Shown one piece after another: positions 51,087-59,804 of a stretch of 64,000 bases of DNA. Each line of letters begins with the position of its first letter. The stretch's first letter is position 1. The translations under genes and the position numbers were made by a program. Below the pieces are notes generated by a model that saw only the letters and a list, made by a program, of their open reading frames with translations, was not told the origin of the DNA and did not search any database. The stretch is from Solidesulfovibrio aerotolerans (GTDB lineage Bacteria > Desulfobacterota > Desulfovibrionia > Desulfovibrionales > Desulfovibrionaceae). The stretch is taken from positions 62,001 to 126,000 of the forward strand of contig NZ_WVUD01000006.1 of the NCBI RefSeq assembly GCF_009856865.1. The letters run 5' to 3'.

Positions 51087-52013
51087 GTGGCCGGCGCACG
51101 CGTGGTCTGCCTGCTCGGGGCCACCGGAACGGGCAAGACCGAGGCTGCCATCGCCCTGGCTGCCGCCTTTGATGGCGAAGTGGTCAACGTGGATTCACGT
51201 CAGGTCTATGCCGGCATCCCGATCATAACCGCCCAGCCCACCCCGGACGAACTGGCCCGCTGCCCGCACCATCTCTACGGCGACACGCCGCTGGACAAGA
51301 CTGTTGCGGCCGGCGATTTCGCGGTGCGGGCCAGGGCCGCCGCTGCCGCCATCCATGCCCGGGGCCGCCTGCCGCTCTTTGTTGGCGGCACCGGCCTCTA
51401 TTTTCGGGCCATCCTCGGCGGTCTGGCCCCCATCCCGGCCATCGCCCCGGATGTGCGAGCCGCCGTCCTGGCCGACTGGGAACGCCTGGGGCCGGCCGCC
51501 ATGCACGCCAAGCTGGCCGCACTCGATCCGGCCTATGCCGCCCGCATCGCCCCGGCCGACCGCCAGCGCGTCACCCGGGCCTTGGAAGTGTCCCAGGCCA
51601 CCGGTCGGGCCTTTTCCGACTGGCACAAGCAGGGCGACCCCGATGCCCCGGATTACGACGTTGTCAAGATCGGCCTGTCCCTGCCGCTGGAGGAACTCAT
51701 CCCCCGGCTGGCCCAACGCATTGAGGCCATGGTCGCTGCCGAGGCCGTGGCGGAAGTGGCGCGCGCCCTGGCCCGCTATCCGGCCGATGCCCCGGGCCTG
51801 ACCGGCATCGGCGGCCCGGAGATCGCCGCCCATCTGGCCGGGGTGCGTAATCTCAAGGAAACCAAGGAAGCCTGGCTGTCCAACACCCGGGCCTATGCCA
51901 AGCGTCAGGCGACCTGGTTTCGCAAGGAGCCGGCTGTCCTCTGGCTGGCCCCGGGCGATCACCAGGGTATCCGCGATGCCGTGGGCCGGCATTTTGCGAG
52001 GCAGGGCGCATGA
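51087..52013 (+). CDS. miaA: tRNA dimethylallyltransferase
   Basis: A 308-residue protein from a GTG at 51087 (GGAGG upstream). Walker A GATGTGKTEA, NVDSRQVYAGI (active-site Asp/Ser), ITAQPTPDE, FVGGTGLYFRAIL and KRQATWFRKE are all standard MiaA. It adds the isopentenyl group at A37 of tRNAs reading UNN codons. The stop overlaps the next start (ATGA). Confidence 0.95.
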   Translation: MAGARVVCLLGATGTGKTEAAIALAAAFDGEVVNVDSRQVYAGIPIITAQPTPDELARCPHHLYGDTPLDKTVAAGDFAVRARAAAAAIHARGRLPLFVGGTGLYFRAILGGLAPIPAIAPDVRAAVLADWERLGPAAMHAKLAALDPAYAARIAPADRQRVTRALEVSQATGRAFSDWHKQGDPDAPDYDVVKIGLSLPLEELIPRLAQRIEAMVAAEAVAEVARALARYPADAPGLTGIGGPEIAAHLAGVRNLKETKEAWLSNTRAYAKRQATWFRKEPAVLWLAPGDHQGIRDAVGRHFARQGA

Positions 52014-53146
52014 ATCGCCGGCAACTTCTGCTCTTTCTGGGAGCGGCCGGGTTGGCCGCCGGCTGGCCGCAGTGGCTGCCGGCCGCCGTCTCCTCCGACG
52101 AACTGGCCGGGGAGGGCCAGGCCGAGCTGACCGGCGGCAATCTCGCCAAGGCCCTGGCCCTGCTTCTGGAGGCCGAAGCCAAAGATCCGCGCAACGACCG
52201 GGTCCAGGCCCTTTTGGGCCGGGCCTATTTCCAGCAAGGGGACGCCCGCACGGCGTTGGTCCATTTTTCGCTAGCCGTTCGCCTCAATCCCGAAGACACG
52301 CTGTCGCGTCTTATGGCCGAGACCATCAGCCAGTTTCCGCTGCCGGCCGGCGGCGGGGCGGGCCGCGAACCGGCTTCGGGCCGTACCCGGCCGTCGCAAC
52401 TCGCCAGGGAGGCCCAGGCCGAGCGTGAAGCACTGCTCGGGGCCGCTGCCCGCAGCAAAAGGCCCGGGCCGCTGCGCCTGCTCATCGATCCCGGCCACGG
52501 CGGGACAGATGCCGGCGGGGTTGCCGCCGGGCTTCGCGAGGCGGATGTGACCCTGGATCTGGCCTTGCGTCTGGCCCGGCTACTGGCTGCCGCCCGGGAC
52601 GAGGCAGCCATCCAGCTGACCCGTACGGCTGATGTATCCCTGCCGGGGTGGGCCAGGGCCGGTCTGGCCGGGTTTTACGGCGCAGACCTGTTTATTAGCC
52701 TGCATGCCGCGCGGGTGGCCGATCCCAAGGCGAGCGGCGTCATGATCACGAGTTTTGCCCGTGAGCAGTCCGATGCCCTGGCTGCCCTGGTCTGCCAGAC
52801 GGAAAATGCGGCCTCTGGGGCCACGGCCTCCTGGGCCTCCCGGGGCGGGGAAGGGGTGTTTGTGGCAACGGTGCGTGAGGCGGCCGGGCAGGGGGGGCGG
52901 GTCCAGAGCCGGGAGTGGGCCTCGCGGCTGGCCCGGGCCATCCCTGCCGCTGGGCCGTTGCCGGTGCGCGGGGCGGCCACCGGACCCTTGCGGCTTCTGG
53001 ATGAGGTCGAAGTGCCGGCTGTGCTGATTGAAGCCGGCTTTTTGTCCCACCCCGGCGACGCTGCCGTCCTGGCCGATGCCGACAAGCGCCAGGCCCTGGC
53101 TCAAGGGCTGGCCGACGCCCTCCTGACCGTGGCCCGGACCCTGTGA
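52010..53146 (+). CDS. Periplasmic N-acetylmuramoyl-L-alanine amidase with TPR-like N-terminus
   Basis: A 378-residue protein. The twin-Arg signal MNRRQLLLFLGAAGLAAG suggests Tat export. Residues 40-110 are TPR-like (LALLLEAEAKDPRNDRVQAL, GDARTALVHFSLAVRLNPED). The catalytic Amidase_3 domain (about 157-375) shows zinc ligands in IDPGHGG, GLREADVTLD and FISLHAAR. The catalytic Glu is in LIEAGFLSHP. It cleaves the bond between muramic acid and the stem peptide during division. The first four bases overlap miaA. A tatA gene lies 320 bases beyond. Confidence 0.92.
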   Translation: MNRRQLLLFLGAAGLAAGWPQWLPAAVSSDELAGEGQAELTGGNLAKALALLLEAEAKDPRNDRVQALLGRAYFQQGDARTALVHFSLAVRLNPEDTLSRLMAETISQFPLPAGGGAGREPASGRTRPSQLAREAQAEREALLGAAARSKRPGPLRLLIDPGHGGTDAGGVAAGLREADVTLDLALRLARLLAAARDEAAIQLTRTADVSLPGWARAGLAGFYGADLFISLHAARVADPKASGVMITSFAREQSDALAALVCQTENAASGATASWASRGGEGVFVATVREAAGQGGRVQSREWASRLARAIPAAGPLPVRGAATGPLRLLDEVEVPAVLIEAGFLSHPGDAAVLADADKRQALAQGLADALLTVARTL

Positions 53147-53149
53147 GGG

Positions 53150-53248
53150 GATGAGGGGAAGAAGAAAGGCAGAAGAGCCCTCCGGCGGCCAAAGGGGTGA
53201 CCCCTTTGGAATCCCTCATGGAAGGCAGGGGGGTAAGGGGGAACGGCG
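53150..53248 (+). repeat. Composite 3' intergenic element, copy 4 (type A palindrome)
   Basis: Starts a few bases after the amidase stop: a GA-rich lead (GAGGGGAAGAAGAAAGG), CCCTCCGGCGGCC, arms AAAGGGG / CCCCTTT, GGAATCCC, and an AAGGGGGAACGGCG end. Almost identical to copy 5. Confidence 0.85.
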
Positions 53249-53325
53249 GTGCTACGACGGTGGGTGGGGGCAGAACTTCCAAAGGGCGGGGCTCCTGCCG
53301 CAGGGTATGCTTGACGCGAGTCAGC

Positions 53326-53364
53326 GTTGCTCCGGCGGCCGGGTGGAACACCCCCGGCCGCCCC
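53326..53364 (+). repeat. Distal palindrome of the composite element (copy 4)
   Basis: GTTGCTCCGG leads into a 10-bp stem GGCGGCCGGG (53334-53343) / CCCGGCCGCC (53353-53362). About 150 nt after the first motif of copy 4. Confidence 0.65.
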
Positions 53365-53412
53365 AACTGGGGCGAGAAAACGTGACAGGAGCCGGTATGG
53401 GGCGCAGGCATG

Positions 53413-53445
53413 AAAAAAGCCCCGGGAGACAGTCGCCCGGGGCTT
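53413..53445 (-). terminator. Terminator of tatA
   Basis: On the minus strand, arms AAGCCCCGGG / CCCGGGGCTT followed by six T, 22 nt after the tatA stop. Confidence 0.9.
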
Positions 53446-53466
53446 GGGACGGCAGGGATCTGCCGA

Positions 53467-53661
53467 CTAGTGCTTGTCCGTGTCGTCGTTTTTGGGCTTG
53501 CCCGGGGTCACGTCGATCTCGTCCGGCTCGCTGGTGGCCTTCTTGAAGTTCTTGATGGCCTTGCCCATGCCGGCGCCGATTTCGGGAAGCTTGTTGGCTC
53601 CGAACATAACGAGCACGATGACCAGAATGATGATAAGCTCCGGAAATCCGATTCCAAACAT
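53467..53661 (-). CDS. tatA: Sec-independent translocase protein TatA
   Basis: A 64-residue protein; the ATG at 53661 has GGAGG. A short N-terminus (FGIGFPEL), one membrane helix ([20 protein letters not shown]), an amphipathic helix ([11 protein letters not shown]) and an acidic/Lys-rich tail. It forms the Tat pore with TatC (not in this window). Its proximity to a probable Tat substrate is notable. Confidence 0.92.
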   Translation of the reverse strand: MFGIGFPELIIILVIVLVMFGANKLPEIGAGMGKAIKNFKKATSEPDEIDVTPGKPKNDDTDKH

Positions 53662-53748
53662 GCTGCGCCTCCGCAAGTGGGTTGGGCATGGCTTTACACG
53701 CGGCGTGCCGGCAGGTCAAGAAAGGCCGGGCTTCATGGACAATCCGTC

Positions 53749-54123
53749 ATGCCCGGCCATGTGACCCGTCTGCCCGGGGAGGGCTGCCCGCATTGCCGGG
53801 CCGGTCGTTGCCTGTATGAGGAACACCTCAATCCTGGCCTGTGCCTGGCCAATCGTTGCGCCGTGCTCAACCGATTGTGCCGGGCGTTTGATGATTTCGT
53901 GTTGCGGGCCGACAACCTGGGCCTGACAGACGAGCAGGCCGAGGCGCTGTGGCAGGCCCGGTTTCCGGCCACCCTGGCCAAAGAAGGGAATTGTCAGGAT
54001 TACCTGCCCGATGATACGACTTCCTTCCCGGATTGCGTCCATGCCGCTGGCGATCTGTGCCTGCTGGCCTTGCCGCTGTGTCCGGGCCGGTGCCCGCGTT
54101 ATCTGACGCGCTGCGGCGCTTGA
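53749..54123 (+). CDS. Small Cys-rich protein of unknown function
   Basis: A 124-residue protein from the ATG at 53749 (weak ribosome site). It has about twelve Cys: CPHCRAGRCLYEEHLNPGLC at the start, CAVLNRLC in the middle, and CLLALPLCPGRCPRYLTRC at the end. This pattern suggests a metal or Fe-S site, perhaps with His from HLNPG. No signal peptide. 27 bases before the next unknown gene, so probably a two-gene unit. Confidence 0.65.
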   Translation: MPGHVTRLPGEGCPHCRAGRCLYEEHLNPGLCLANRCAVLNRLCRAFDDFVLRADNLGLTDEQAEALWQARFPATLAKEGNCQDYLPDDTTSFPDCVHAAGDLCLLALPLCPGRCPRYLTRCGA

Positions 54124-54150
54124 AACGGTTTACGCCAAAGGACGGTTTTC

Positions 54151-54996
54151 ATGAAAGGTGCATCAGGCGACGCCGTGTTGCTGCATTTCCCCTGCCTGAC
54201 CCCTGCCTTGGCCGGAGCGGCTGTGCCCGGCGTGTTGTTTCTCGATCCGGGACTGGGCGAGCCGGGCGAGCCCGGCCGGGTGCGCCCGCACGATTTGCCC
54301 CTTGGCGGCGAAGAGTTGGCGGGCTTTTTGCGCGAATTCGAGCGGTTGCGTCGCGAAACGAAAAATCCCAAGGATCTTGCCTTGCTGGCCGGCGCTGCGG
54401 GCGGGCATTTTTTTACCGATACCTCGTTTGCCCTGCGCGAAGAGCTGGAAGATCAGCTCCATCCCGAGCGGGTGGCCACTCGAAGGGCCAAGGCCGCCCA
54501 ACTCGCCTTGTGTCTGGCCTGCGCCATCGAACAAAGCGTGCTTGAACTGGCCCAGTCCGGGGAACTCGACGAGCGCTTCCGCCTGGGCATGGCCGAAAGC
54601 CTGGGCCTTGAGGCCGGTCTGGATGATGACGACGATGACGCCCTGGCCCTGTCCGCCGCCCTTTCTGCGGCCCAGGGGATGCCCAGCGCCGCCGCCTTTG
54701 CCGACGAGTTCCGCCCGCCCTGGCACCAGCTTCTCTCGCCGTTTTGGGCCGTGGCCCCGCAGGCTGCCGGCCTGTATATCGATGATCCCGACATTGCCGC
54801 CGAACTGATCGACGCCGGCGTTGTCGGGGAAGAGGCTTCGGCCCAGGTCCTTTGCGACTGGTTTCCACAAGGCCCGCCCGAGCTGCCGCTGCTGGCCGCC
54901 ACGGTGACGGGCTGGCGGCTGGTCGGCAAGACCCGCCCTGATCCCGACGCGCCCTGGCTGGACGCGTCCCGGCTGGTGCTGGTCGTCAAACCGTAG
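54151..54996 (+). CDS. Unknown cytosolic protein
   Basis: A 281-residue protein. Helical N-terminal half (LREFERLRRETKNPKDLALL, IEQSVLELAQSGELDERFRL), an acidic patch DDDDDD (about 156-161), then strands around YIDDPDIAAELIDAGVVG and a C-terminal WRLVGKTRPDPDAPW. No known motif. The preceding Cys-rich gene is co-oriented; a functional link is only inferred. Confidence 0.7.
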   Translation: MKGASGDAVLLHFPCLTPALAGAAVPGVLFLDPGLGEPGEPGRVRPHDLPLGGEELAGFLREFERLRRETKNPKDLALLAGAAGGHFFTDTSFALREELEDQLHPERVATRRAKAAQLALCLACAIEQSVLELAQSGELDERFRLGMAESLGLEAGLDDDDDDALALSAALSAAQGMPSAAAFADEFRPPWHQLLSPFWAVAPQAAGLYIDDPDIAAELIDAGVVGEEASAQVLCDWFPQGPPELPLLAATVTGWRLVGKTRPDPDAPWLDASRLVLVVKP

Positions 54997-55038
54997 CGCA
55001 AGCCGCACGGCAGGCCTTGGCAAACCAGTGTAGCCCTT

Positions 55039-55078
55039 GGGCCGGCCTGGGGCCGACAGGGCCGGCCCAGGCCGGCCC
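55039..55078. repeat. Very stable GC hairpin
   Basis: 13-bp perfect arms GGGCCGGCCTGGG (55039-55051) and CCCAGGCCGGCCC (55066-55078), between an unknown gene and the HAD gene. No T run. Confidence 0.6.
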
Positions 55079-55114
55079 GAGCGAACGCTTGCAGTCCCGA
55101 GAAGGAGTTTTCCG

Positions 55115-55816
55115 GTGTATGTGTGCAACCCGTCCACCCCGCCGCAGTTTTTAACGCGCTTAACCGGCGTCATTTTCGATTGCGACGGTGTGCTCGTCGA
55201 TTCCCGTGACGCCAACCGCATGTACTACAACCTCATCCGTGAGGGTCTGGGCATGCTGCCCATTACCCCCGAGGAAGAGGCATACGTGCACATGCATTCG
55301 GTTACCGAATGCCTCGCCCGCATCATCCCGGCGCAGCGGCTGGCCGAGGCCGATGTGGTGCGCGATAATCTCAACTATGAAGACATCTTCCCGTATATTT
55401 ACCTGGAAGACGGTCTGGTCGAGTTTTTGGAATTATTGGCCGGGCGGGGTATCCGCATGGCGGTGCATACCAACCGCACCAACACAACCGAGCGGTTGCT
55501 GCGCCATTTCGAGATTGATCGCTTTTTTGCCCCGGTGGTCAATGCCGGCAGCCTCAAGCGGCCCAAACCCGATCCCGAGGGCGTGCATTACATCCTCAAC
55601 GCCTGGGGACTGCCCACCGAGACCGTGGCCTACATCGGGGATTCAGCCCTGGACGAGCGCTCGGCCGCTGCTGCCGGCGTCACCTTCTGGTCGTATAAAA
55701 ATCCCGCCCTGGCAGCCGCCATGTTCGTGCCGGATTTTGACACGCTGCGCAGTTGTCTGGCCGGGATTGCCGCTGCGCTGCCGGGTCGCACAGCCGAGGA
55801 ACCGGATTTGTCTTGA
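55115..55816 (+). CDS. HAD-family phosphatase (phosphoglycolate phosphatase-like)
   Basis: A 233-residue protein from a GTG at 55115 with AAGGAG. Motif I VIFDCDGVLVDS (nucleophile Asp), motif II AVHTNRTN, motif III Lys in LKRPKPDP, and motif IV YIGDSALDERSA are all present. A helical cap (about 35-90) is of the C1 type. The substrate is a small phosphate ester; 2-phosphoglycolate is the family's common guess. Confidence 0.88.
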   Translation: MYVCNPSTPPQFLTRLTGVIFDCDGVLVDSRDANRMYYNLIREGLGMLPITPEEEAYVHMHSVTECLARIIPAQRLAEADVVRDNLNYEDIFPYIYLEDGLVEFLELLAGRGIRMAVHTNRTNTTERLLRHFEIDRFFAPVVNAGSLKRPKPDPEGVHYILNAWGLPTETVAYIGDSALDERSAAAAGVTFWSYKNPALAAAMFVPDFDTLRSCLAGIAAALPGRTAEEPDLS

Positions 55817-55888
55817 TTAATGCCTGGCACTGTGCCATTTTTCAAGTAAAGCGCATGTGCTTTTCATTGCTTCCTGGAAGGAATACGC

Positions 55889-56200
55889 ATGGATATCCTT
55901 GGCTATTTTTTCGTTGCTTTGGCCAGAGTGCTGGACATTGTCTTTAGCCTCTATTTCTGGGTCATCCTCATTGCTGCGCTCATGTCCTGGGTACGCCCGG
56001 ATCCGTATAACCCTGTGGTCCGTTTTCTGCGGGCCGTCACCGATCCGGTTTTTTACCGGGTGCGGCGCTGGCTGCCGTTTCTGACTGTGGGCGGCATCGA
56101 TTTGTCCCCCATCGCGGTTATCCTGGCCCTGCAATTTCTCCAGTGGTTTCTCGTCCCCACCCTTATGCGTCTTGGCGGCGCGGGTCTGGGGCGCCTGTAA
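55889..56200 (+). CDS. YggT family membrane protein
   Basis: A 103-residue protein; two hydrophobic blocks (about 3-35 and 65-95). SWVRPDPYNPVVRFLRAVTDPVFYRVRR in between is the YggT signature (W-x-x-P-x-x-x-N-P). Related proteins link division-site assembly or osmotic response. It heads a co-oriented run yggT - divIVA - DUF167 - DUF465 - ilv. Confidence 0.9.
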   Translation: MDILGYFFVALARVLDIVFSLYFWVILIAALMSWVRPDPYNPVVRFLRAVTDPVFYRVRRWLPFLTVGGIDLSPIAVILALQFLQWFLVPTLMRLGGAGLGRL

Positions 56201-56291
56201 GGTGGCGGTCGTGACGGCGGATGCCTCGCCATTTGCCGGAAACCGAAACGCAGCGGCGCGGCGCGTTGCCTTCGGGGTGGGTGCATAAGCC

Positions 56292-56888
56292 GTGACGCTG
56301 GACAAGATTGATCTGCTCGACCGGAAATTCTCCCGTAGTATCGGCGGCTACCGCCGCGACGAAGTGGATCGCCTCCTTGCCGAGGCGGCGGATTCCATCG
56401 GCCATCTGGCTGAAGAGAAAATGGGCCTTGGTCGGGCCAACGAAGCCTTGCGGCGCGAACTGGCCGAATACCGGGCCAGGGAAGCGACCTTGCGCGACAC
56501 GCTGCTGACCACCCAGCAAATCGTGGACGAGCTGAAAATAAAGGCCAGGCAGGAGGCCGAACGCATTATCGACGAAGCCCGGGACCAGGCGGCGGCGCTG
56601 CTCGCTGCAGGCGAAGGGCAGGCGGCCATCCTTGCCGGCGAAATCGACGCCCTGGCCGCCCGCAAGGCGGCGCTTACGGCCCGGTTCCGGGATATGCTGC
56701 TGGCGGCCCTGGAGATCCTTGACGCCCAGGCAGAGCCGGTCCCTGGCCCGGGAGACGACGCACCCAGGCCCGAAGTGCCCGTTGCCGGGGACGACCGAAG
56801 CGTTGCCGCGGCGTCCGAGGCGCGGCAAGCGGTCGCTGCCCAGGAGAATCCTGACGGGCTTGATCCGTTTGCCCTGGCGAAACGGTAG
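56292..56888 (+). CDS. DivIVA-domain protein
   Basis: A 198-residue protein from a GTG at 56292. N-terminal LLDRKFSRSIGGYRRDEVDR (about 8-27) is the DivIVA membrane-curvature motif; a long coiled coil follows (about 28-145). The tail is Pro/Ala/Asp-rich. DivIVA homologues locate to poles or septa. Its neighbour YggT is often next to divIVA-like genes, which supports the assignment. Confidence 0.85.
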   Translation: MTLDKIDLLDRKFSRSIGGYRRDEVDRLLAEAADSIGHLAEEKMGLGRANEALRRELAEYRAREATLRDTLLTTQQIVDELKIKARQEAERIIDEARDQAAALLAAGEGQAAILAGEIDALAARKAALTARFRDMLLAALEILDAQAEPVPGPGDDAPRPEVPVAGDDRSVAAASEARQAVAAQENPDGLDPFALAKR

Positions 56889-56894
56889 GCGGCC

Positions 56895-57290
56895 ATGGCG
56901 GCACGACGGGGCGCGGGGCGCGCGGGGAAGGCGGCCGACGGCCGGCCGGGGGAGCAGGGGAAGCTGGCGGACGGAACAGCGCCGGGCGGGGAGTTGCCTG
57001 TTTTCGCCCTCGCCGCCGGTCCGGGAGCCTGGACCCTGCGGGTGGCGGTCACTCCGGGCGGGGCCAAAGACGCGCTGGCCGGTTTGGCCGAAGACCGGCT
57101 GCGGGTGCGCCTGCGGGCCAAGGCCGTGGAAGGGCGGGCCAACGCCGCCTTGACCGATTTTCTGGCTGACCGCCTGGGACTCAAAGCCCGGCAGGTTACC
57201 ATTGTGTCCGGGGACAAGTCCCGGAAAAAAACGATTCGCCTTGAAACAGAGTCCGAACCCGACTGGTCGGCCATGACCGAAACGGGTTGA
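56895..57290 (+). CDS. DUF167 (YggU) family protein
   Basis: A 131-residue protein. The conserved part is at residues 45-115: WTLRVAVTPGGAKDALAGL, VRLRAKAVEGRANAALTDFL and QVTIVSGDKSRKKTIRL. The first 40 residues are a Gly/Ala/Arg-rich extension not usual in the family. Small alpha/beta protein, function unknown. It lies six bases after divIVA. Confidence 0.88.
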   Translation: MAARRGAGRAGKAADGRPGEQGKLADGTAPGGELPVFALAAGPGAWTLRVAVTPGGAKDALAGLAEDRLRVRLRAKAVEGRANAALTDFLADRLGLKARQVTIVSGDKSRKKTIRLETESEPDWSAMTETG

Positions 57291-57320
57291 GACTAGAACC
57301 GTCAACAAGGAGTCTGTGCC

Positions 57321-57554
57321 ATGGATCAACGCGATCTGGATCTCGTCGCCAAGTACGGTGAAGCGGACCCGGAATTGAAAAGTCTCTATGAAGAGCATGT
57401 CGCGTTTGAAAAGATTCTGGATAAGATGGAGTCAAAGCCTTTTCTGACTCCCGTAGAAGACACGGAGCTGAAGGAGATCAAGAAAAAGAAGCTCTCCGGC
57501 AAGACTCGCATTGAGAATCTTTTGATGAAATATCGCAAGGCGGAGGACCAATAG
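57321..57554 (+). CDS. DUF465 (YdcH-like) protein
   Basis: A 77-residue protein, all-helical and charged. [20 protein letters not shown], then [19 protein letters not shown], then MLLMKYRK-type end, is the DUF465 pattern (E-H-x-x-L-x-x-x-I, L-K-K-x-K-L-x-x-K-D). Function unknown. It ends two bases before ilvB, so expression with the branched-chain genes is likely. Confidence 0.88.
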   Translation: MDQRDLDLVAKYGEADPELKSLYEEHVAFEKILDKMESKPFLTPVEDTELKEIKKKKLSGKTRIENLLMKYRKAEDQ

Positions 57555-57555
57555 C

Positions 57556-59244
57556 ATGGAACTCACCGGGGCCCAAATCCTCCTGGAATCCCTGCGCCGC
57601 GAAGGCGTGGAAGTCGTCTTCGGCTTTCCGGGCGGTGCGGTCATTGACATCTACGACCAGTTGCCCAACTACCCCCTGCGCCATGTGCTGGTACGCCATG
57701 AGCAGGGTGCCATCCACGCTGCGGACGGCTATGCCCGGGCCACGGGCAAGGTAGGTGTCTGTCTGGTAACCTCGGGCCCCGGAGCCACCAATACCGTAAC
57801 CGGCATTGCTACGGCCTACATGGATTCCGTGCCGGTCGTCATCATCACCGGACAGGTGCCGACGCCGCTTATCGGCAACGACGCCTTCCAGGAAGTGGAC
57901 ATCGTCGGCATCACCCGCTCCTGCACCAAGCATAACTACTTGGTCAAAGAGGTGGGGGATCTGGCGCGTGTCATTAAAGAGGCCTTCTACCTCGCTTCCA
58001 CGGGTCGGCCCGGTCCGGTGCTGATTGACCTGCCAAAGGACGTGCAAACGCGTCTTACGGAATACAAGTATCCGAAAACCATAAAAATGCGCAGCTACAA
58101 CCCCACCTACGCCCCCAACCCCAAGCAGGTGGCCAAGGTGGCGGAGGTGGTGCGCCGGGCCAAAAAGCCCATCATTTACGCCGGCGGCGGGGTTATCGCC
58201 TCTGAAGCCAGCGAGGAGCTGGCCTGGCTGGCCCGGTCGTTTGACATCCCGGTCACGGCCACGCTGATGGCGCTGGGCTGTTTTCCGGCCGACGACCCGC
58301 GCTGGCTCGGCATGCTCGGCATGCACGGCACCTACGCCGCCAACATGGCCATCAGCAACGCCGACCTGATCCTGGCCATCGGCAGCCGCTTTGACGACCG
58401 GGTCACCGGAAAGATCAGCGAATTCGCCAAAAACGCCAAGATCGTGCACATCGACATCGACCCCACCTCCATCCAGAAAAACGTGCCCGTGCACATTCCG
58501 GTGGTGGCCGATTGCAAAAGCTTTTTAACCGCCCTGCGCCAGACCCTGGAACCGACCCTGGCCGAGCAGCCGGCGGCCGGACACGAGGCCTGGAATGCCA
58601 AAGTAGCCGCCTGGAAAGAGGAAAAACCGCTTTCCTACAATCAGGAAGGCGCGGTCATCAAACCGCAGTACGTGGTGGAGACCATCTCCCGCCTGACCAA
58701 GGGCGAGGCCATCATCACCACCGAAGTCGGCCAGAACCAGATGTGGGCGGCCCAGTTCTACGCCTTTACCCGACCCCGGTCGTTTATCAGTTCCGGGGGC
58801 CTTGGGACCATGGGCTTCGGCTTTCCGGCGGCCATCGGTGCCCAGATGGCCTATCCCGATCGGCTGGTCATTGACGTGGCCGGCGACGGCTCCATCCAGA
58901 TGTGCATCCAGGAATTGGCCACGGCCGTGTGCTACAAGCTGCCGGTCAAAATCGTCATCTTGAATAATGGCTATCTTGGCATGGTGCGGCAGTGGCAGGA
59001 ACTGTTTTACAAGAAAAACTACTGCGCCACCTGCCTGGATGTGGCCCCGGATTTCGTCAAACTGGCCGAAGCCTACGGCGCGGCCGGCTTCCGGGTGACC
59101 GATCCGGCCAAGGTGGAATCGGTGCTGGCCGAGGCCTTTGCGCTGCCATGCCCCGTCATCGTGGACGTCGTGGTTGACCGCGAGGAAAATGTCGCGCCCA
59201 TGGTCCCGGCCGGCAAGTCCATAACCGAGATGATCCTCGTCTAG
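57556..59244 (+). CDS. ilvB: Acetolactate synthase large subunit
   Basis: A 562-residue thiamine-diphosphate enzyme. [19 protein letters not shown] at the start, then [17 protein letters not shown] (cofactor-activating Glu), [14 protein letters not shown], and the ThDP motif [20 protein letters not shown] ending [12 protein letters not shown]. It makes acetolactate or acetohydroxybutyrate for valine, leucine and isoleucine. Followed by ilvN at eight bases. Confidence 0.97.
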   Translation: MELTGAQILLESLRREGVEVVFGFPGGAVIDIYDQLPNYPLRHVLVRHEQGAIHAADGYARATGKVGVCLVTSGPGATNTVTGIATAYMDSVPVVIITGQVPTPLIGNDAFQEVDIVGITRSCTKHNYLVKEVGDLARVIKEAFYLASTGRPGPVLIDLPKDVQTRLTEYKYPKTIKMRSYNPTYAPNPKQVAKVAEVVRRAKKPIIYAGGGVIASEASEELAWLARSFDIPVTATLMALGCFPADDPRWLGMLGMHGTYAANMAISNADLILAIGSRFDDRVTGKISEFAKNAKIVHIDIDPTSIQKNVPVHIPVVADCKSFLTALRQTLEPTLAEQPAAGHEAWNAKVAAWKEEKPLSYNQEGAVIKPQYVVETISRLTKGEAIITTEVGQNQMWAAQFYAFTRPRSFISSGGLGTMGFGFPAAIGAQMAYPDRLVIDVAGDGSIQMCIQELATAVCYKLPVKIVILNNGYLGMVRQWQELFYKKNYCATCLDVAPDFVKLAEAYGAAGFRVTDPAKVESVLAEAFALPCPVIVDVVVDREENVAPMVPAGKSITEMILV

Positions 59245-59252
59245 GAGCCACC

Positions 59253-59735
59253 ATGCGCCACATCCTTTCCATCCTCGTCGAGAACGAACCCGGGGTGCTG
59301 GCCAGGGTGGCCGGCCTTTTCAGCGGCCGGGGCTACAACATTGAATCGCTCAATGTCGCCCCCACCCTGACCGAGGGCCTGTCCATGATGACCATCACCA
59401 CGATTGGCGATGAGGCCATCATCGAACAGATCGTTAAGCAGTTGCGCAAGCTCGTCACCACGCTCAAAGTCGTGGATCTCACCGACGTCAAAGCCGTGGA
59501 GCGCGAGATGATGCTCCTGCGGGTGGACGCCGAGGGCAGCAAACGGGCCGAAGTGCTGCGCATCGTCGATATCTTCCGCTGCAAAGTGGTGGATGTGAGC
59601 CCCGACGAACTGGTCCTTGAAGTCACCGGCACCCAGGACAAACTGACCGCCCTGGTCAGTCTCCTGCAACGCTACGGCATAAAGGAAGTCGCCCGCACCG
59701 GCTCTGTGGCCATGCGGCGCGGCATGCAGGAATAA
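59253..59735 (+). CDS. ilvN: Acetolactate synthase small (regulatory) subunit
   Basis: A 160-residue protein. The ACT domain is residues 1-75 (SILVENEPGVLARVAGLFSG, GYNIESLNVAPT). The C-terminal half has LLRVDAEGSKRAEVLRIVDI and VTGTQDKLTALVSLL. It binds valine and gives feedback inhibition. A small hairpin (GTGCCG / CGGCAC) lies between it and ilvC. Confidence 0.95.
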   Translation: MRHILSILVENEPGVLARVAGLFSGRGYNIESLNVAPTLTEGLSMMTITTIGDEAIIEQIVKQLRKLVTTLKVVDLTDVKAVEREMMLLRVDAEGSKRAEVLRIVDIFRCKVVDVSPDELVLEVTGTQDKLTALVSLLQRYGIKEVARTGSVAMRRGMQE

Positions 59736-59804
59736 CGGCGCGGCCTTGCGCCCTCTCCCCCAGAAATCGAGAGTGCCGCACTCCGGCACGATAAAGGAGC
59801 TATG

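Larger units (their letters stand above)
53147..53466. other. Gene-free stretch between the amidase and tatA genes
   Basis: It contains one full composite 3' element (53150-53248), a spacer with no recognisable gene, its distal palindrome (53326-53364) and the tatA terminator (53413-53445). No open frame here has a plausible start or composition. Confidence 0.7.

Noticed and set aside
56202-56288. 28-codon GTG-started frame between yggT and divIVA
   Set aside because: No ribosome site and Ala/Arg-rich composition like random frames here; it is closed by a stop before divIVA.
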